DNA of 64,000 bases from Thiocapsa roseopersicina (GTDB lineage: Bacteria > Pseudomonadota > Gammaproteobacteria > Chromatiales > Chromatiaceae), in assembly GCF_900106925.1 (NCBI RefSeq), contig NZ_FNNZ01000023.1:1-64000 (forward strand), in the 5' to 3' direction. Positions 20,465-29,744 of the stretch are shown here, in pieces. A program made the position numbers and the translations under genes. The first letter of the stretch is position 1. Each line of letters begins with the position of its first letter. The notes below the pieces were generated by a model, which was given only the letters and a program-made list of their open reading frames with translations, was not told the origin of the DNA and did no database searches.

Positions 20465-23400
20465 GGCGTGGCCTGCTCTTCTGGATCCTGTGTAAAGAAG
20501 GCCCAGGCGATGCGGTAGTCCTGCTCGCGATCGGGGCGGATGAAGGGTGGCTGGTAGGTGATGGTGCGTTGCACCGGGCCGCCGGGTAGGGTGTCGTCGG
20601 GGAAGGTCTTGGTGAGGGTGCTGCCGGCGGGCAGGTCGCGCACGTCTTCCCAGCCGAGGGCGATGCCCTGCTGCGGGTTCTGATCGGGGCGGTCGGGGGT
20701 CCGGATGCCGTAGGTGATGCCCGCCTTCAGATCGCTTTTGCGTGCCTTGCGCGGCAGGCCGACGCCGATCAGGCCCTTGCTGGGGGTGAAGACGATGCGG
20801 CCGGTCTGGTCGTACCAGGTGTCGGCCTCGTATTGGCGCATCACGGGGAATTGGACGCGGTAGATGGTGAGCAGCTCATCCAGGGTCAGGCCGAGGGCTT
20901 GGGCGACCAGGACGTCGATCTCGAGCAGGGCCTGACGGCGGGCGTAGTCGGTGCGCAGGGCGCAGTGGCTTTGCCAGTGTGGCGTCAGATTCGTGAAGAA
21001 GTCGGTGTCGAGCGGCACCGCCGGCGGATCGTCCTGCGACGGACGTGCCGGTCTGTCCGGCTTTGAGACGGTTGTTCGGGTTTCAGCCGCGCAAGGGGAT
21101 GGTTGCCGATCTGTGGGTGCGTGGACCGACCAGCGTTGTTGGTTAAACGCGGGTTGATAGCAGGATTGCCAGAGATCCGCGTAGTGGGTCGTGATGCTAC
21201 TCAACGCCAGGGCGCGCGCATCTAGCAACGGCCGTAAGCGGTCAACAGACACAACGGGTAATTGATTGATCAAATTTGCATTGGCATGCCCCATTCCCGT
21301 GCTTTTGACGCGGAAGTCGACTGTGATTGATAAACACATGGCGTAGTAATCGAGTAAGGACCGGTTCGTCTTAAACGCTGTTCCAAGGCAGGTGTGGATG
21401 TAAGCAACGTCTGGGGGTACTAGGGATGGAATTAGCGTTCTTTCAGCCGATGAGCCAATCATCTCTCGATTGATGAAACGATAGTGTTCCGTCACCCGAC
21501 GCGCGTGCTTCTCGACGCCAGTGATCCAGGGCACCCGTGAGGTACGATCGGCATATTCCGCAGCACCGCAAGCCGGCACATAGTTGGTTCGCGGCAAGTA
21601 GTCGTCGGGCAGGTTAGTTAGGTCGAGGATGTCATAGTGACTATTCTGGGTGCAGTGAGCACGAGGCGTCTTATAGAAGGATGTGCCGACGAAAAAATGC
21701 GGCCCGGAAAGGATCCAATCTTTGGGAGTATCAGGAAAACGTGTCTCGCGGCGGATAGTGCCATCTTTCTGAGAAGTGACTTCATTCCAGCAAGTTGACG
21801 GGGTGGTGAAATAATCTCCTTTGATATCGCCGAGGCGACGCGGTTGAGCGGCAAACCTTTCCAGCACAGCAATCAAAGGACGTGCGTGTAGGGCCGGCAG
21901 GCGCGCTTCCAAGTACGGCGTACCCGCGTCGTCAAAGAGTTGAGCGAACAATTTTAACTCGTGCGCGCCAACTGGTATTAGGCGATCATGATGGCCTTGG
22001 GTATTCCATTTGACCCGCCCGCCCTCGTTCTCTTCTTTGATGCCGGGTACCGCCCCATTCCCTTCATGGGTGAAACAGGCATCGGCAGTTTGAGGCAGAA
22101 AGAGATTGGCTAGATGCGTGAATTGCGGGGTTGCTTGGATCGGACCGTAGAGGTTGATGCTGTAAGTCGTCGCGTGATGTACCTCTGCAAAAAGGCCCAT
22201 CTCATTATGGAACTGAAAATGCCCCCTCAATCGTGGATAAACTGCCTCTCGGAAGTGCCCACCGTTTGGATCATCATAAATTCCCTCCGGATGCAGGAAT
22301 CCTGATACGCTCCGCTCATTGCCCAGCATCCACGCCTGTGGTAAAAAACACTTATAGAGGTTGACCTTCTGCCCCATGAGAAGCGGATAGTTCTGCATCG
22401 CATTTAAGAACGCCTGAAAGCCCTCCTGCTCGCAATACTCGGCCAGCCAAGCCGTGCGCATCTCCGGGCGCTCGGCAAAGAGGTCCGCGCGGCGTTTCGC
22501 CAGATCCGACGCGCTCATCTTGCGGATCGCAATCCGGGGATCGGCCTCGCCGAGCACGCCTTTCTCTTCCCACTCCACCTTGATCCAGGGCGGATTCCCG
22601 AGAATCAGATCGAAGCCGCCGGACTCGCGAAAGACGTCGGCGAAGGCCAGCTCCCAATGGAAGAATTTGAAGCGCACGGCCAGTGACTCGACCAGCGCGA
22701 CGCGCGGAAAGTAGTCGCGCAGACGCTTGATGCGCAGCTCGCCGTAGCGATCGTGCAGGGTCTTTTCAGGTGTCGGGGCGGACAACGGCAGTTGTCCCGG
22801 CTGATCGTCGAAGAGCGAGCCCTGCACCTCGGGCACCAGGACTTGACGCTCGACCTTGGCGGGCTCGGGCGAGAGATCCAGCTCCTGCTGCTCGTCGATC
22901 TCCATCAGGTTGCCGTCGAGGATGGCGCCGATCTCGGTGATCCATTGGGTGCGACTGGGCAATCGGGCTGCCTGGTCGAGCGGCCAAAACCAGAGGGCAC
23001 ACCAATAGTCCATCACCAGCTTCAGACGCCGGTAGGCGGTGGCCTTGTCGCCGTCCTCGCTGAGCATCCCGGCCTGGCGGGTCTCCTCCTTGCTGGCGCG
23101 GCTGCTGGTGCTGCCGGTATCGATGTCGGGCCAGACGGGCAAGGGATCTTCAGTGCGTGCGCGGTCCTTCGCCAGTTGGCGGGCGTGTTCCTGCCAGAGC
23201 TGATCGATCTTCTTGCTGAGCTGCAGCAGGCGCTGGATCTCCGTCTGAGAGAAGCGTGCGATCAACGGCTTTTTCCAGAGCTTGATCCGGTCCAGGTCGT
23301 CGCCGAAGTAGGTCTTGACGGCCTTATTGGTGTAGCTGCACATGCCCTCGTCGGGCAGCAGGAAGTGATAGATCTCGTCGTCACGGCGCGGCTCGGTCGA

Positions 23401-25734
23401 GGTCAGATGGCGCGGCGTGGCGTAGAGGTAACAGTTTGGATTGGGCTCCGATTTGGTCTTTGAGTGATAGTCGCTCTGGTAATGATTGATCCGCCTCGGG
23501 GCGGTGACTTGGCTGACCGGAAATACCTGCGGGCGGGCGCCGACGAGGCTGTTGCCGATGAAGAGCTGGTAGCCGAACCAGGGCACCCGTGCCGCCTTGG
23601 GTCGGCCCTGCTCGTCGCTCTCGCCATAGATGGCGTTGAGCCAAAGGCTGACCTCGGCCAGCTCGGTGGCGATGGGGTTGAGGTCGACGCCGAAGACGTT
23701 GGCATCGGCCAGGCGCATGCGCACCTTTTGCAGCTCCTGCGGATACTGATCGTGCGGGATGCGGCGCTTGAGCTCCTGCTGCTTACGCTCGAGATAGGTT
23801 TCCGCGAGCTGATTGACCGCCTCGTTCAGGAAGGCGGCGCTGCCCATGGCGGGCTCCAGCACCCGCAGTTTGAGGATGTCGTCGGCGGCCATGCCCGGCA
23901 GCAGCTCCTTGAGCGCGTATTTGACCAGGCACTGGGTCAGGGATTGGGGGGTGTAGTAGCTGGCGCTCTTCTGACGGTCGCGCCCCGCCAGGCGGTAGAT
24001 GAAGGTGCCCTTGGGATAGACGCGTAGCTCCTTGCGGCCCTCGGCGTTGGTGAAGGTGACCTTCTCGTTGTTGCGGTAGTCGCCGATCTGGTTGCGGGTG
24101 ACGAACCAGCCGTTGGCCAGCAGGTCGGTGCTGCCGCCATAGGCGTCCTGTGTCTGCGTATCCTCGTCCTCTTCGAGGTCGCCCTCCGCGTCGTCCTCCC
24201 GCGCCTGGCGGGTACCCTCCTTGGGCGCGGGCATCACCTCGTAGAGGTCTTCGGCGGCGAAGAAGCCGCGATAGGAGAGCAGGGATTCATAGACCGCGCC
24301 GAGCTGGTTGATGGACAGCGCCTGATAGCTGACGCGGCGCGTGCGCTTGGTCTTCTCGTCCTTGGCGAAGGAGAGCCCCCGCAGCACCGCCTGCCAGATG
24401 TGGTTGGGAAAGCGGACCCGGTTGAGCAGCGGGGTGCTCTTGGGGTCGAACAGCTTGCTGTCGAGCGGGGCCAACTCGAAGGCGTTGACGGACGCGCCGA
24501 GGTGTATCTCGGCCTGGGTGCGATCGATGGTGGTGCCCTCTGCCACCAGGGCGAAGAGCTTGCGCAGACTCGTGTCGAAATAGCCCCCGTTCTGCGCCTC
24601 GGTGGAGCGCAAGTCGGTCAGGGTCAGGTCGCGCAGGGCCTCCAGGCTGTAGCCGCGGGCGTAGACGTCGCTTGAGTTGATGGGCACATAGCCGAGCTCC
24701 GGCCGCGCCTCGATATAGAAGAGGAAGATGAGGCGGTAGACCAGGCGCACGCATTCGGTGCTGAGCGCTCCGGCGTCCAGCGGCTTGAGGGTGCCGCTGT
24801 AGCTGTAGCCGTGCTCGGTGATGAGCTGGCGCGCTGCCTCGTTGCCGAGCAGCTCGATGGCGTCGCGCAGGGCGTATTTGAGGTTTTCGCTGACCCCGGC
24901 ATCGTGCTTGTGCGACTCGGCATCCAGGCTGTCGAGCAGACCCTCGCCCTGGTCCGGCAAGAGCGCCTCGCGATGCAGCAGGGCATACGTGGCGTTGAGC
25001 GTGGCCGGTTGTTTCTTGCCGAGGATCTCGGTCAGGTCGAAGCGCAGGAAGCGGTTGGAGGGCCACTTGAAGCGATCGAGCAGGATCCATTGGGTCTCGC
25101 CGACCAGCAACAGGAAACGGGGCGGATGATCGGCGGCGAAGACCGAGTCGGTGAGCAGCTCGGCGAGGGTGCGCGGGGTTTTGCGATCCTTGCCCAGGTA
25201 GGCGGCCGGCATCTCCTCGATGCGAAAATGGCGCGCGTCGAGTCTGGAATCGAGCGGGTCGATGGACCGGTCCTGACTCTCGACTCGCTCCTGGGGGTTG
25301 AACGCGGGGAGGATTGCGACGTCGGGCAGACCGGGTTTGCGGCCGAGCAGCGTCCAGACCGGGATCGGCTGGCCGGCCGTCCACTCGTTCTCAAGGGGGT
25401 GCTCGCGAGGCTCGATGGCGTAACCCAGGGTGTGCAGCAGCGGCCGATGCAGCGCGCGGTGCCAGTCCAGTTGGGCGGCGAAGTCCTCGTCCTGCGGATA
25501 GGCGGCGTGGCGGCGAAAGAAGTCGGCGGCGAGACGCGAGAGCTGTTTGGATGGTGGATCGGCCGGTGGCTCGGATGTCTGCCCGGCGCCTGGATCGGTC
25601 GGCGTGCGCGCGTCCAGCCACGCCTTGATCCGCGACTGAAAGACGTGGGCCAGGAAGTGGTGGCTGTAGAATTCGTTGTCGTTGAGGATGCCGGGGAAGA
25701 CATCGAACTTGTCCGTGGTTTCAATGGCGGCCAT
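20461..25734 (-). CDS. Large N6-adenine DNA methyltransferase (Eco57I-like, DISARM DrmMI/PglX-like)
   Basis: I use the ATG at 25734, two bases after the DrmD-like stop. The longer frame to 25812 would overlap that gene. The 1757-residue product has SAM-binding motif I 'VLEPAMGSAAFLNEAV' at about 625, 'ANVFGVDLNPIATELAEVSL' at about 675, and catalytic 'LILGNPPWIKVEWEE' at about 1045. About 550 residues precede the methylase core and 700 follow. These flanks probably hold recognition and partner-binding regions, and part of the N-terminus ('GLPDVAILPAF') could be a degenerate nuclease. Such methylases mark self DNA in DISARM and BREX. It is about 400-500 residues longer than typical DrmMI. Confidence 0.85.
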   Translation of the reverse strand: MAAIETTDKFDVFPGILNDNEFYSHHFLAHVFQSRIKAWLDARTPTDPGAGQTSEPPADPPSKQLSRLAADFFRRHAAYPQDEDFAAQLDWHRALHRPLLHTLGYAIEPREHPLENEWTAGQPIPVWTLLGRKPGLPDVAILPAFNPQERVESQDRSIDPLDSRLDARHFRIEEMPAAYLGKDRKTPRTLAELLTDSVFAADHPPRFLLLVGETQWILLDRFKWPSNRFLRFDLTEILGKKQPATLNATYALLHREALLPDQGEGLLDSLDAESHKHDAGVSENLKYALRDAIELLGNEAARQLITEHGYSYSGTLKPLDAGALSTECVRLVYRLIFLFYIEARPELGYVPINSSDVYARGYSLEALRDLTLTDLRSTEAQNGGYFDTSLRKLFALVAEGTTIDRTQAEIHLGASVNAFELAPLDSKLFDPKSTPLLNRVRFPNHIWQAVLRGLSFAKDEKTKRTRRVSYQALSINQLGAVYESLLSYRGFFAAEDLYEVMPAPKEGTRQAREDDAEGDLEEDEDTQTQDAYGGSTDLLANGWFVTRNQIGDYRNNEKVTFTNAEGRKELRVYPKGTFIYRLAGRDRQKSASYYTPQSLTQCLVKYALKELLPGMAADDILKLRVLEPAMGSAAFLNEAVNQLAETYLERKQQELKRRIPHDQYPQELQKVRMRLADANVFGVDLNPIATELAEVSLWLNAIYGESDEQGRPKAARVPWFGYQLFIGNSLVGARPQVFPVSQVTAPRRINHYQSDYHSKTKSEPNPNCYLYATPRHLTSTEPRRDDEIYHFLLPDEGMCSYTNKAVKTYFGDDLDRIKLWKKPLIARFSQTEIQRLLQLSKKIDQLWQEHARQLAKDRARTEDPLPVWPDIDTGSTSSRASKEETRQAGMLSEDGDKATAYRRLKLVMDYWCALWFWPLDQAARLPSRTQWITEIGAILDGNLMEIDEQQELDLSPEPAKVERQVLVPEVQGSLFDDQPGQLPLSAPTPEKTLHDRYGELRIKRLRDYFPRVALVESLAVRFKFFHWELAFADVFRESGGFDLILGNPPWIKVEWEEKGVLGEADPRIAIRKMSASDLAKRRADLFAERPEMRTAWLAEYCEQEGFQAFLNAMQNYPLLMGQKVNLYKCFLPQAWMLGNERSVSGFLHPEGIYDDPNGGHFREAVYPRLRGHFQFHNEMGLFAEVHHATTYSINLYGPIQATPQFTHLANLFLPQTADACFTHEGNGAVPGIKEENEGGRVKWNTQGHHDRLIPVGAHELKLFAQLFDDAGTPYLEARLPALHARPLIAVLERFAAQPRRLGDIKGDYFTTPSTCWNEVTSQKDGTIRRETRFPDTPKDWILSGPHFFVGTSFYKTPRAHCTQNSHYDILDLTNLPDDYLPRTNYVPACGAAEYADRTSRVPWITGVEKHARRVTEHYRFINREMIGSSAERTLIPSLVPPDVAYIHTCLGTAFKTNRSLLDYYAMCLSITVDFRVKSTGMGHANANLINQLPVVSVDRLRPLLDARALALSSITTHYADLWQSCYQPAFNQQRWSVHAPTDRQPSPCAAETRTTVSKPDRPARPSQDDPPAVPLDTDFFTNLTPHWQSHCALRTDYARRQALLEIDVLVAQALGLTLDELLTIYRVQFPVMRQYEADTWYDQTGRIVFTPSKGLIGVGLPRKARKSDLKAGITYGIRTPDRPDQNPQQGIALGWEDVRDLPAGSTLTKTFPDDTLPGGPVQRTITYQPPFIRPDREQDYRIAWAFFTQDPEEQATP

Positions 25735-25736
25735 GG

Positions 25737-28598
25737 CTACACCTGTCGCGTGACGGCTGCGAGAACCTGCACGAAGGGCATGGGCTCGACCTCGAGGCTG
25801 TCCTTGACCCATTGGCTGTATTCGGCGAAGACATCCTCGATATCCTTGAGTCGGCGGGCCCGGCGACCCTCACGGATGGGTTCGGGCAGACCGGCGATCC
25901 GCAGCTCCAATTGGCGCTCCTGGGCACCGCGCAGTTGCGACAGCTCGGCGAGCTTGTGTGTGACCTCCGCGGTTCGGGTGGTGGTGAAGTGTCTCACCTG
26001 TCCCTCGACGAAGAGCTGCATGGTGGCGACCGCGTCGCCGAGTGCGCCTTGCAGTACCGCGAGGTCGACCGGGCGTTTGGGGTTAGGCAGGTCGCGCACG
26101 CCGATCCCGGCTCGCCGGCAAAAGGTATCGAAGTCCTCGATCGTGAAATCCTGCTCGCCACGGCGCACGACCGCCTTCCATTCGGCGATCAGCGGTTGAC
26201 CCTTGCGGTTTGGGATCAGGCCCAGCATGAGATAGGCGGTTTCCTCTAAGCCGAGATCCGGGCTGAGGATGACCGGGGCGCGGCGGCGGCCCACGGCCCC
26301 GATCACCCGGTCGATCAGCCATTGGGAGATGGGGTGTTGCGGCCAGAGATACTGGATCTCGGGCCAACTCGCGCCCTGTTTGTCGGTCTCGCGGGCGCGT
26401 TGAATGGATTCCTCGACCAGGCCGACTCGGGCGGAGAGGACGTATTCGTCCGTCTCGCGCAGAACCTCGGCCGGTAATTGCTGGCGCAGGCGTCGCCGCA
26501 GGTCGGCGGGCGGGGTGAGGCGCAGCATCTTCGCGGCGTCGTCGACCCGGTAGCCTGCAGCTTCGGGGATGGTGGCGATGGCCTGTCTGGCGAAGGCGTA
26601 GATGTCCGGGAAGAGGCGATGCGGGTCGGCCGGGATTGCGGCGGGCGGGGGTTCTTCGACAGAGCCGAAGAGCGCGGTTTCCCAATCTTCATCATCCGAC
26701 GCCGCCTGGTCGATAAAGTCGCGCTCGAAGGCCTCCGCGGTGATGCCGTCGGCCAGTGCCTCGGCGACCGTCTGTTCCTCGTCCTCGATGCTGTGTTTGC
26801 GCAGCACCGAGGCGGGATCGCCGATGTTCTTGCTGATCTGCTCGTCCTTGCGCACCAGCACCTCGATGACGCGCAGATCGCCCTTGACGGTCTCGATCGC
26901 CGATTCGGTAAGCAGATAGTCGATGCAGGGCCGATGTTGCTGACCGAAGCGATCGACACGCCCGTTGCGTTGTTGGAACACCATCGGCGACCAAGGCAGA
27001 TCGAAATGCACCAGGCGATGGCAGAGGTAATGCAGGTTCAGTCCCTCGGACGCCACGTCGGAGCACAAGAGCACGCGCAGGCTGTCGTGTTCCTGCCCGA
27101 AGCGCTCGACGATCTCCTGCTGATCGATGTCCGAGAGACTGCCGTCCAGGACGCTGAAGGCGTCGACCTTGAGGCGCAGATCACCCGGCAGGTTGGCCAT
27201 CAGCCATTTCAGGGTCTCGATCCGCTCGGAGAAGATCACCAGGCGGTCTGCGGTGTCCGTCCCCGACCAACGGGCGTCGGGGTCACCCAGGGCTTTGATC
27301 AGGCGTTGGTACTTGCTGAAACGCTCCGGCGTGATGCGCGTCAGTGCCTGCCGCAGGGTCTGGAGGGCCGCGACTTCCGCGTCCTCGGCCGGTGTGGGCA
27401 TCGGCTTTCGCGAAAGTTTGTCGATGCGGTGGCGGGCGTAGGCGTCGGCCGCGGCGGGGCTTGAAAACAGTGCCTTCTGGAGGCCGACCCGTTGCAGCTC
27501 GGATGGTTTGCCGGCCTGGTGCTCGCCTTTCTGGGTGAAGGGAATCGCCAGCACCGCCTGATAAGCCGTCTCCTCCTCGGGAGTCGCCCGGGCCGAGAGA
27601 CGCCGGGTGATGGGTTCGAGAAACTGGCCCTGCGCCTGCGCCTTGATGTCTTTCTTGAAACGGCGCACGAAGAGATCCTTGCGGTCGAGGTCTGCGCGCG
27701 TGTAGTCGTCCGGGTCCGAGATGGCGGTGGGATCGAGCAGCCAGATCAGCGAGGCGAAGCTGTTGGCCGAGCCGTCATGGGGCGTGGCCGACAGCAGAAT
27801 CAGGGTATCGGACTTGGTGGCCAGGTTCTTGGCGAGACGGGCCCGCTGCGAGGATCCGGCATCGCCCTTGCGGACGGCCACGTTGTGACATTCGTCGATG
27901 ACGATGATGTCCCAACGAGATTTCTCCAGATAGTTGCGGTACTCGTTGTTCCCCTTCAGGGTGTCCATCGAGATGATGGTCTTGTCGTAATAGTTGAAGG
28001 GATTATGGCCCGAGGGGATCTTGTTGCGGATGCGCTGGATACCGACCGAGTCGAGCCGCACCAGCGGGATGGTGAATCGCGACCACCATTCCTTCTGGAA
28101 CTGGGTCAGCATGCTCTTCTGGGTCACCACCAGGATGCGCCGGCCGCGACCGCGGATGTCCAGCTCGGTCGCCAGCATCCCGGCTTCCAGGGTCTTGCCC
28201 AGCCCGACGCCGTCGGCAATGAGCATGCGGGTGCGGACCTGTTTCAGACCTTTCTCCGCCGGCACCCGCTGATAGTCGGCGCTCTGCATCGCCGCCTGGT
28301 GGGCACGATGCATCTGCTGGTCGTTGGCGACCGTGCGCAGGCGCTGGCTCTCGAGGTAAAGCAGCGCCTGGCCGAAGTAGGGGCTTTCATCCTGGAACAA
28401 TCGGGTGCTCGCCGGGTCGTGCACGGCGATGTCGTCTTCGAGTCGGTCGAGAAAGATCGCGGAGGTGCCGCGCACCAGCTCGGACAGACCGTCGCAGGTC
28501 AGCGCATGTCCGCCGTCGTCGCACCGATCGATCCGGCGAACGATCCAGTCCTCGTCGCGGATGGTGACCCGTGCGCCGGGGGCAATGTTTCTATCCAT
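25737..28598 (-). CDS. SNF2-family DNA translocase, DrmD-like
   Basis: The 953-residue product has a SNF2/HepA-type ATPase: 'MLIADGVGLGKTLEAGMLA' (motif I, about 128-146), 'IIVIDECHNVAV' (motif II), 'LLSATPHDGSANSFASL' (motif III) and 'QRNGRVDRFGQQHRPCIDYL' (motif VI, about 545-565). The N-terminal 90 residues ('PGARVTIRDEDWIVRRI') resemble the N-terminus of DISARM class 1 DrmD. It is the first gene of the minus-strand cluster and is followed two bases later by the methylase, the drmD-drmMI order of DISARM class 1. No drmC phospholipase-like gene is present in the window. Confidence 0.83.
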   Translation of the reverse strand: MDRNIAPGARVTIRDEDWIVRRIDRCDDGGHALTCDGLSELVRGTSAIFLDRLEDDIAVHDPASTRLFQDESPYFGQALLYLESQRLRTVANDQQMHRAHQAAMQSADYQRVPAEKGLKQVRTRMLIADGVGLGKTLEAGMLATELDIRGRGRRILVVTQKSMLTQFQKEWWSRFTIPLVRLDSVGIQRIRNKIPSGHNPFNYYDKTIISMDTLKGNNEYRNYLEKSRWDIIVIDECHNVAVRKGDAGSSQRARLAKNLATKSDTLILLSATPHDGSANSFASLIWLLDPTAISDPDDYTRADLDRKDLFVRRFKKDIKAQAQGQFLEPITRRLSARATPEEETAYQAVLAIPFTQKGEHQAGKPSELQRVGLQKALFSSPAAADAYARHRIDKLSRKPMPTPAEDAEVAALQTLRQALTRITPERFSKYQRLIKALGDPDARWSGTDTADRLVIFSERIETLKWLMANLPGDLRLKVDAFSVLDGSLSDIDQQEIVERFGQEHDSLRVLLCSDVASEGLNLHYLCHRLVHFDLPWSPMVFQQRNGRVDRFGQQHRPCIDYLLTESAIETVKGDLRVIEVLVRKDEQISKNIGDPASVLRKHSIEDEEQTVAEALADGITAEAFERDFIDQAASDDEDWETALFGSVEEPPPAAIPADPHRLFPDIYAFARQAIATIPEAAGYRVDDAAKMLRLTPPADLRRRLRQQLPAEVLRETDEYVLSARVGLVEESIQRARETDKQGASWPEIQYLWPQHPISQWLIDRVIGAVGRRRAPVILSPDLGLEETAYLMLGLIPNRKGQPLIAEWKAVVRRGEQDFTIEDFDTFCRRAGIGVRDLPNPKRPVDLAVLQGALGDAVATMQLFVEGQVRHFTTTRTAEVTHKLAELSQLRGAQERQLELRIAGLPEPIREGRRARRLKDIEDVFAEYSQWVKDSLEVEPMPFVQVLAAVTRQV

Positions 28599-28613
28599 GC
28601 AAGTCCTTATGAC

Positions 28614-28700
28614 CTAAACCGCGCCCGGCGCGGTATGTGATGTTTTTGGATCGGATCGGCCCCGGCAGCATCGACGATGGTCGGAGCTGGCGCGGTTTAG
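28614..28700. repeat. Inverted repeat CTAAACCGCGCC / GGCGCGGTTTAG with an inner palindrome
   Basis: The 12-bp arms lie at 28614-28625 and 28689-28700. The left arm also forms a 17-bp palindrome (ACCGCGCC-C-GGCGCGGT, 28618-28634). It sits in the 122 bp upstream of the DrmD-like gene. It may be an operator for the defence operon or a dispersed extragenic repeat. Confidence 0.6.
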
Positions 28701-28720
28701 AGTGCGGAAAAATATAACAT

Positions 28721-29041
28721 TTATAACTGTGCAGTCACGGATGTCGACCAGAACTTACGATCGAACGAGGCGTTGTGCGCGACCAGGTGATCGTCACCGA
28801 CGAAGTCCGCGATCTCGGCCATGACCTGGCTGGCCGGCGGTGCTTCGCGCACCATGGCGTTGCTGATTCCGGTGAGATGCTCGACAAAGGAGGGGATGCG
28901 CCGACCGGCGTTCATCAAGCTCTGGTACTGATCCACGATGCACCCGTCGCGGATCAAGACGGCTGCGATCTCGGTCGCACGATACCCGTCGTCGGGCGAC
29001 AGCCCCGTCGTCTCGAAGTCGATTACGACAACCGGATCCAA
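28721..29041 (-). pseudogene. DnaQ-type DEDD 3'-5' exonuclease, C-terminally truncated
   Basis: A TTG start at 29041 is preceded by GGAGG at good spacing. The product begins LDPVVVIDFETTGLSPDDGY (Exo I, catalytic D and E) and continues to 'LVAHNASFDRKFW' (Exo II). It then ends within about eight residues, so Exo III with its catalytic His and Asp is absent. Full-length relatives are about 180-200 residues; this one is 106. The stop lies next to the inverted repeat. Activity is unlikely. Confidence 0.7.
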
Positions 29042-29075
29042 GCCACAGCCTCCAAGGGTTTTGCAATAGACGCGT

Positions 29076-29339
29076 TCACCACGCCGAGGGGTCGGGCGGA
29101 GGAAGCATCGGCACATACCCCCGCTGCCGTCGTCGCTTCGCGATCCCGTCCAGTGCCGCGACCCCGGCATCGAGCGATGCCAGCGCGGTGACCCGCATCC
29201 CGCCGCGGCGCGAGTGCAGACCACCCCAACAGGCGATCAGGTTCCAGACACCGAACAGGTCCTGTTCAAGGACGACCCGGTAATAGCGGGCCTTTTCTGG
29301 ATTGATCCAGCGCTGCCCCATCGGTGCGTCCACAGGCAC
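29076..29339 (-). CDS. WGR-domain protein
   Basis: The 87-residue product has a WGR-like core: 'KARYYRVVLEQDLFGVWNLIACWGGLHSRRGGMR', with the W-G-G and the following glycines in the expected order. WGR domains bind nucleic acids and are known from PARPs and bacterial MolR. A GTG at 29339 preceded by AAGGGG is the likely start; an ATG at 29321 is an alternative. It lies 34 bp upstream of the truncated exonuclease, a pairing that suggests a shared nucleic-acid role. Confidence 0.7.
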   Translation of the reverse strand: MPVDAPMGQRWINPEKARYYRVVLEQDLFGVWNLIACWGGLHSRRGGMRVTALASLDAGVAALDGIAKRRRQRGYVPMLPPPDPSAW

Positions 29340-29405
29340 CTGGACCCCTTCGAGATTTTCCCGTAACGTGGCTTGAGCATATCACCCACGGGCATATCAG
29401 CACAC

Positions 29406-29729
29406 ATGCCGGACCCGGACCTGTGTCGTAAACTCGATCCGAAGCGTTTCCCCAATATGACCCCGCAGATGGGCGCCATCCTCGGGTACATCTTGGAACA
29501 CACCTACACGACGCCGGCGTTGGTCGAGCTGACCGTCACGCCGGATGGCCATCTCGTCGGCCGTTCCGGCGGGGAGGGCGGGCTCGGTCAAACCGTACAC
29601 ATGGGAAGCGAATCGGACTTGCGCGCGAATCTGCGCCGTCTCGGAATTGCCGCGGGGTTGGACGAGGCCGAGTGGTCGGCGTTTGAGGAACGGGTCCGCG
29701 TGCGGCTCGGGATCCTCCTCGGCGGCTAA
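29406..29729 (+). CDS. Hypothetical protein
   Basis: The 107-residue product begins MPDPDLCRKLDPKRFPNMTP and ends VRVRLGILLGG. The middle ('TPALVELTVTPDGHLVGRSGG') looks like a small beta-rich fold, and the end is helical. I recognise no family. Its codon usage fits the GC-rich surroundings and it lies between oppositely oriented genes. The upstream in-frame ATG at 29373 is less likely. Confidence 0.55.
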   Translation: MPDPDLCRKLDPKRFPNMTPQMGAILGYILEHTYTTPALVELTVTPDGHLVGRSGGEGGLGQTVHMGSESDLRANLRRLGIAAGLDEAEWSAFEERVRVRLGILLGG

Positions 29730-29744
29730 GCAAGGCCAGCGCGG

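Noticed and set aside
25734-25812. Longer methylase N-terminus starting at 25812
   Set aside because: It would overlap the DrmD-like gene by 76 bp, while an ATG two bases after that gene's stop fits the operon spacing.
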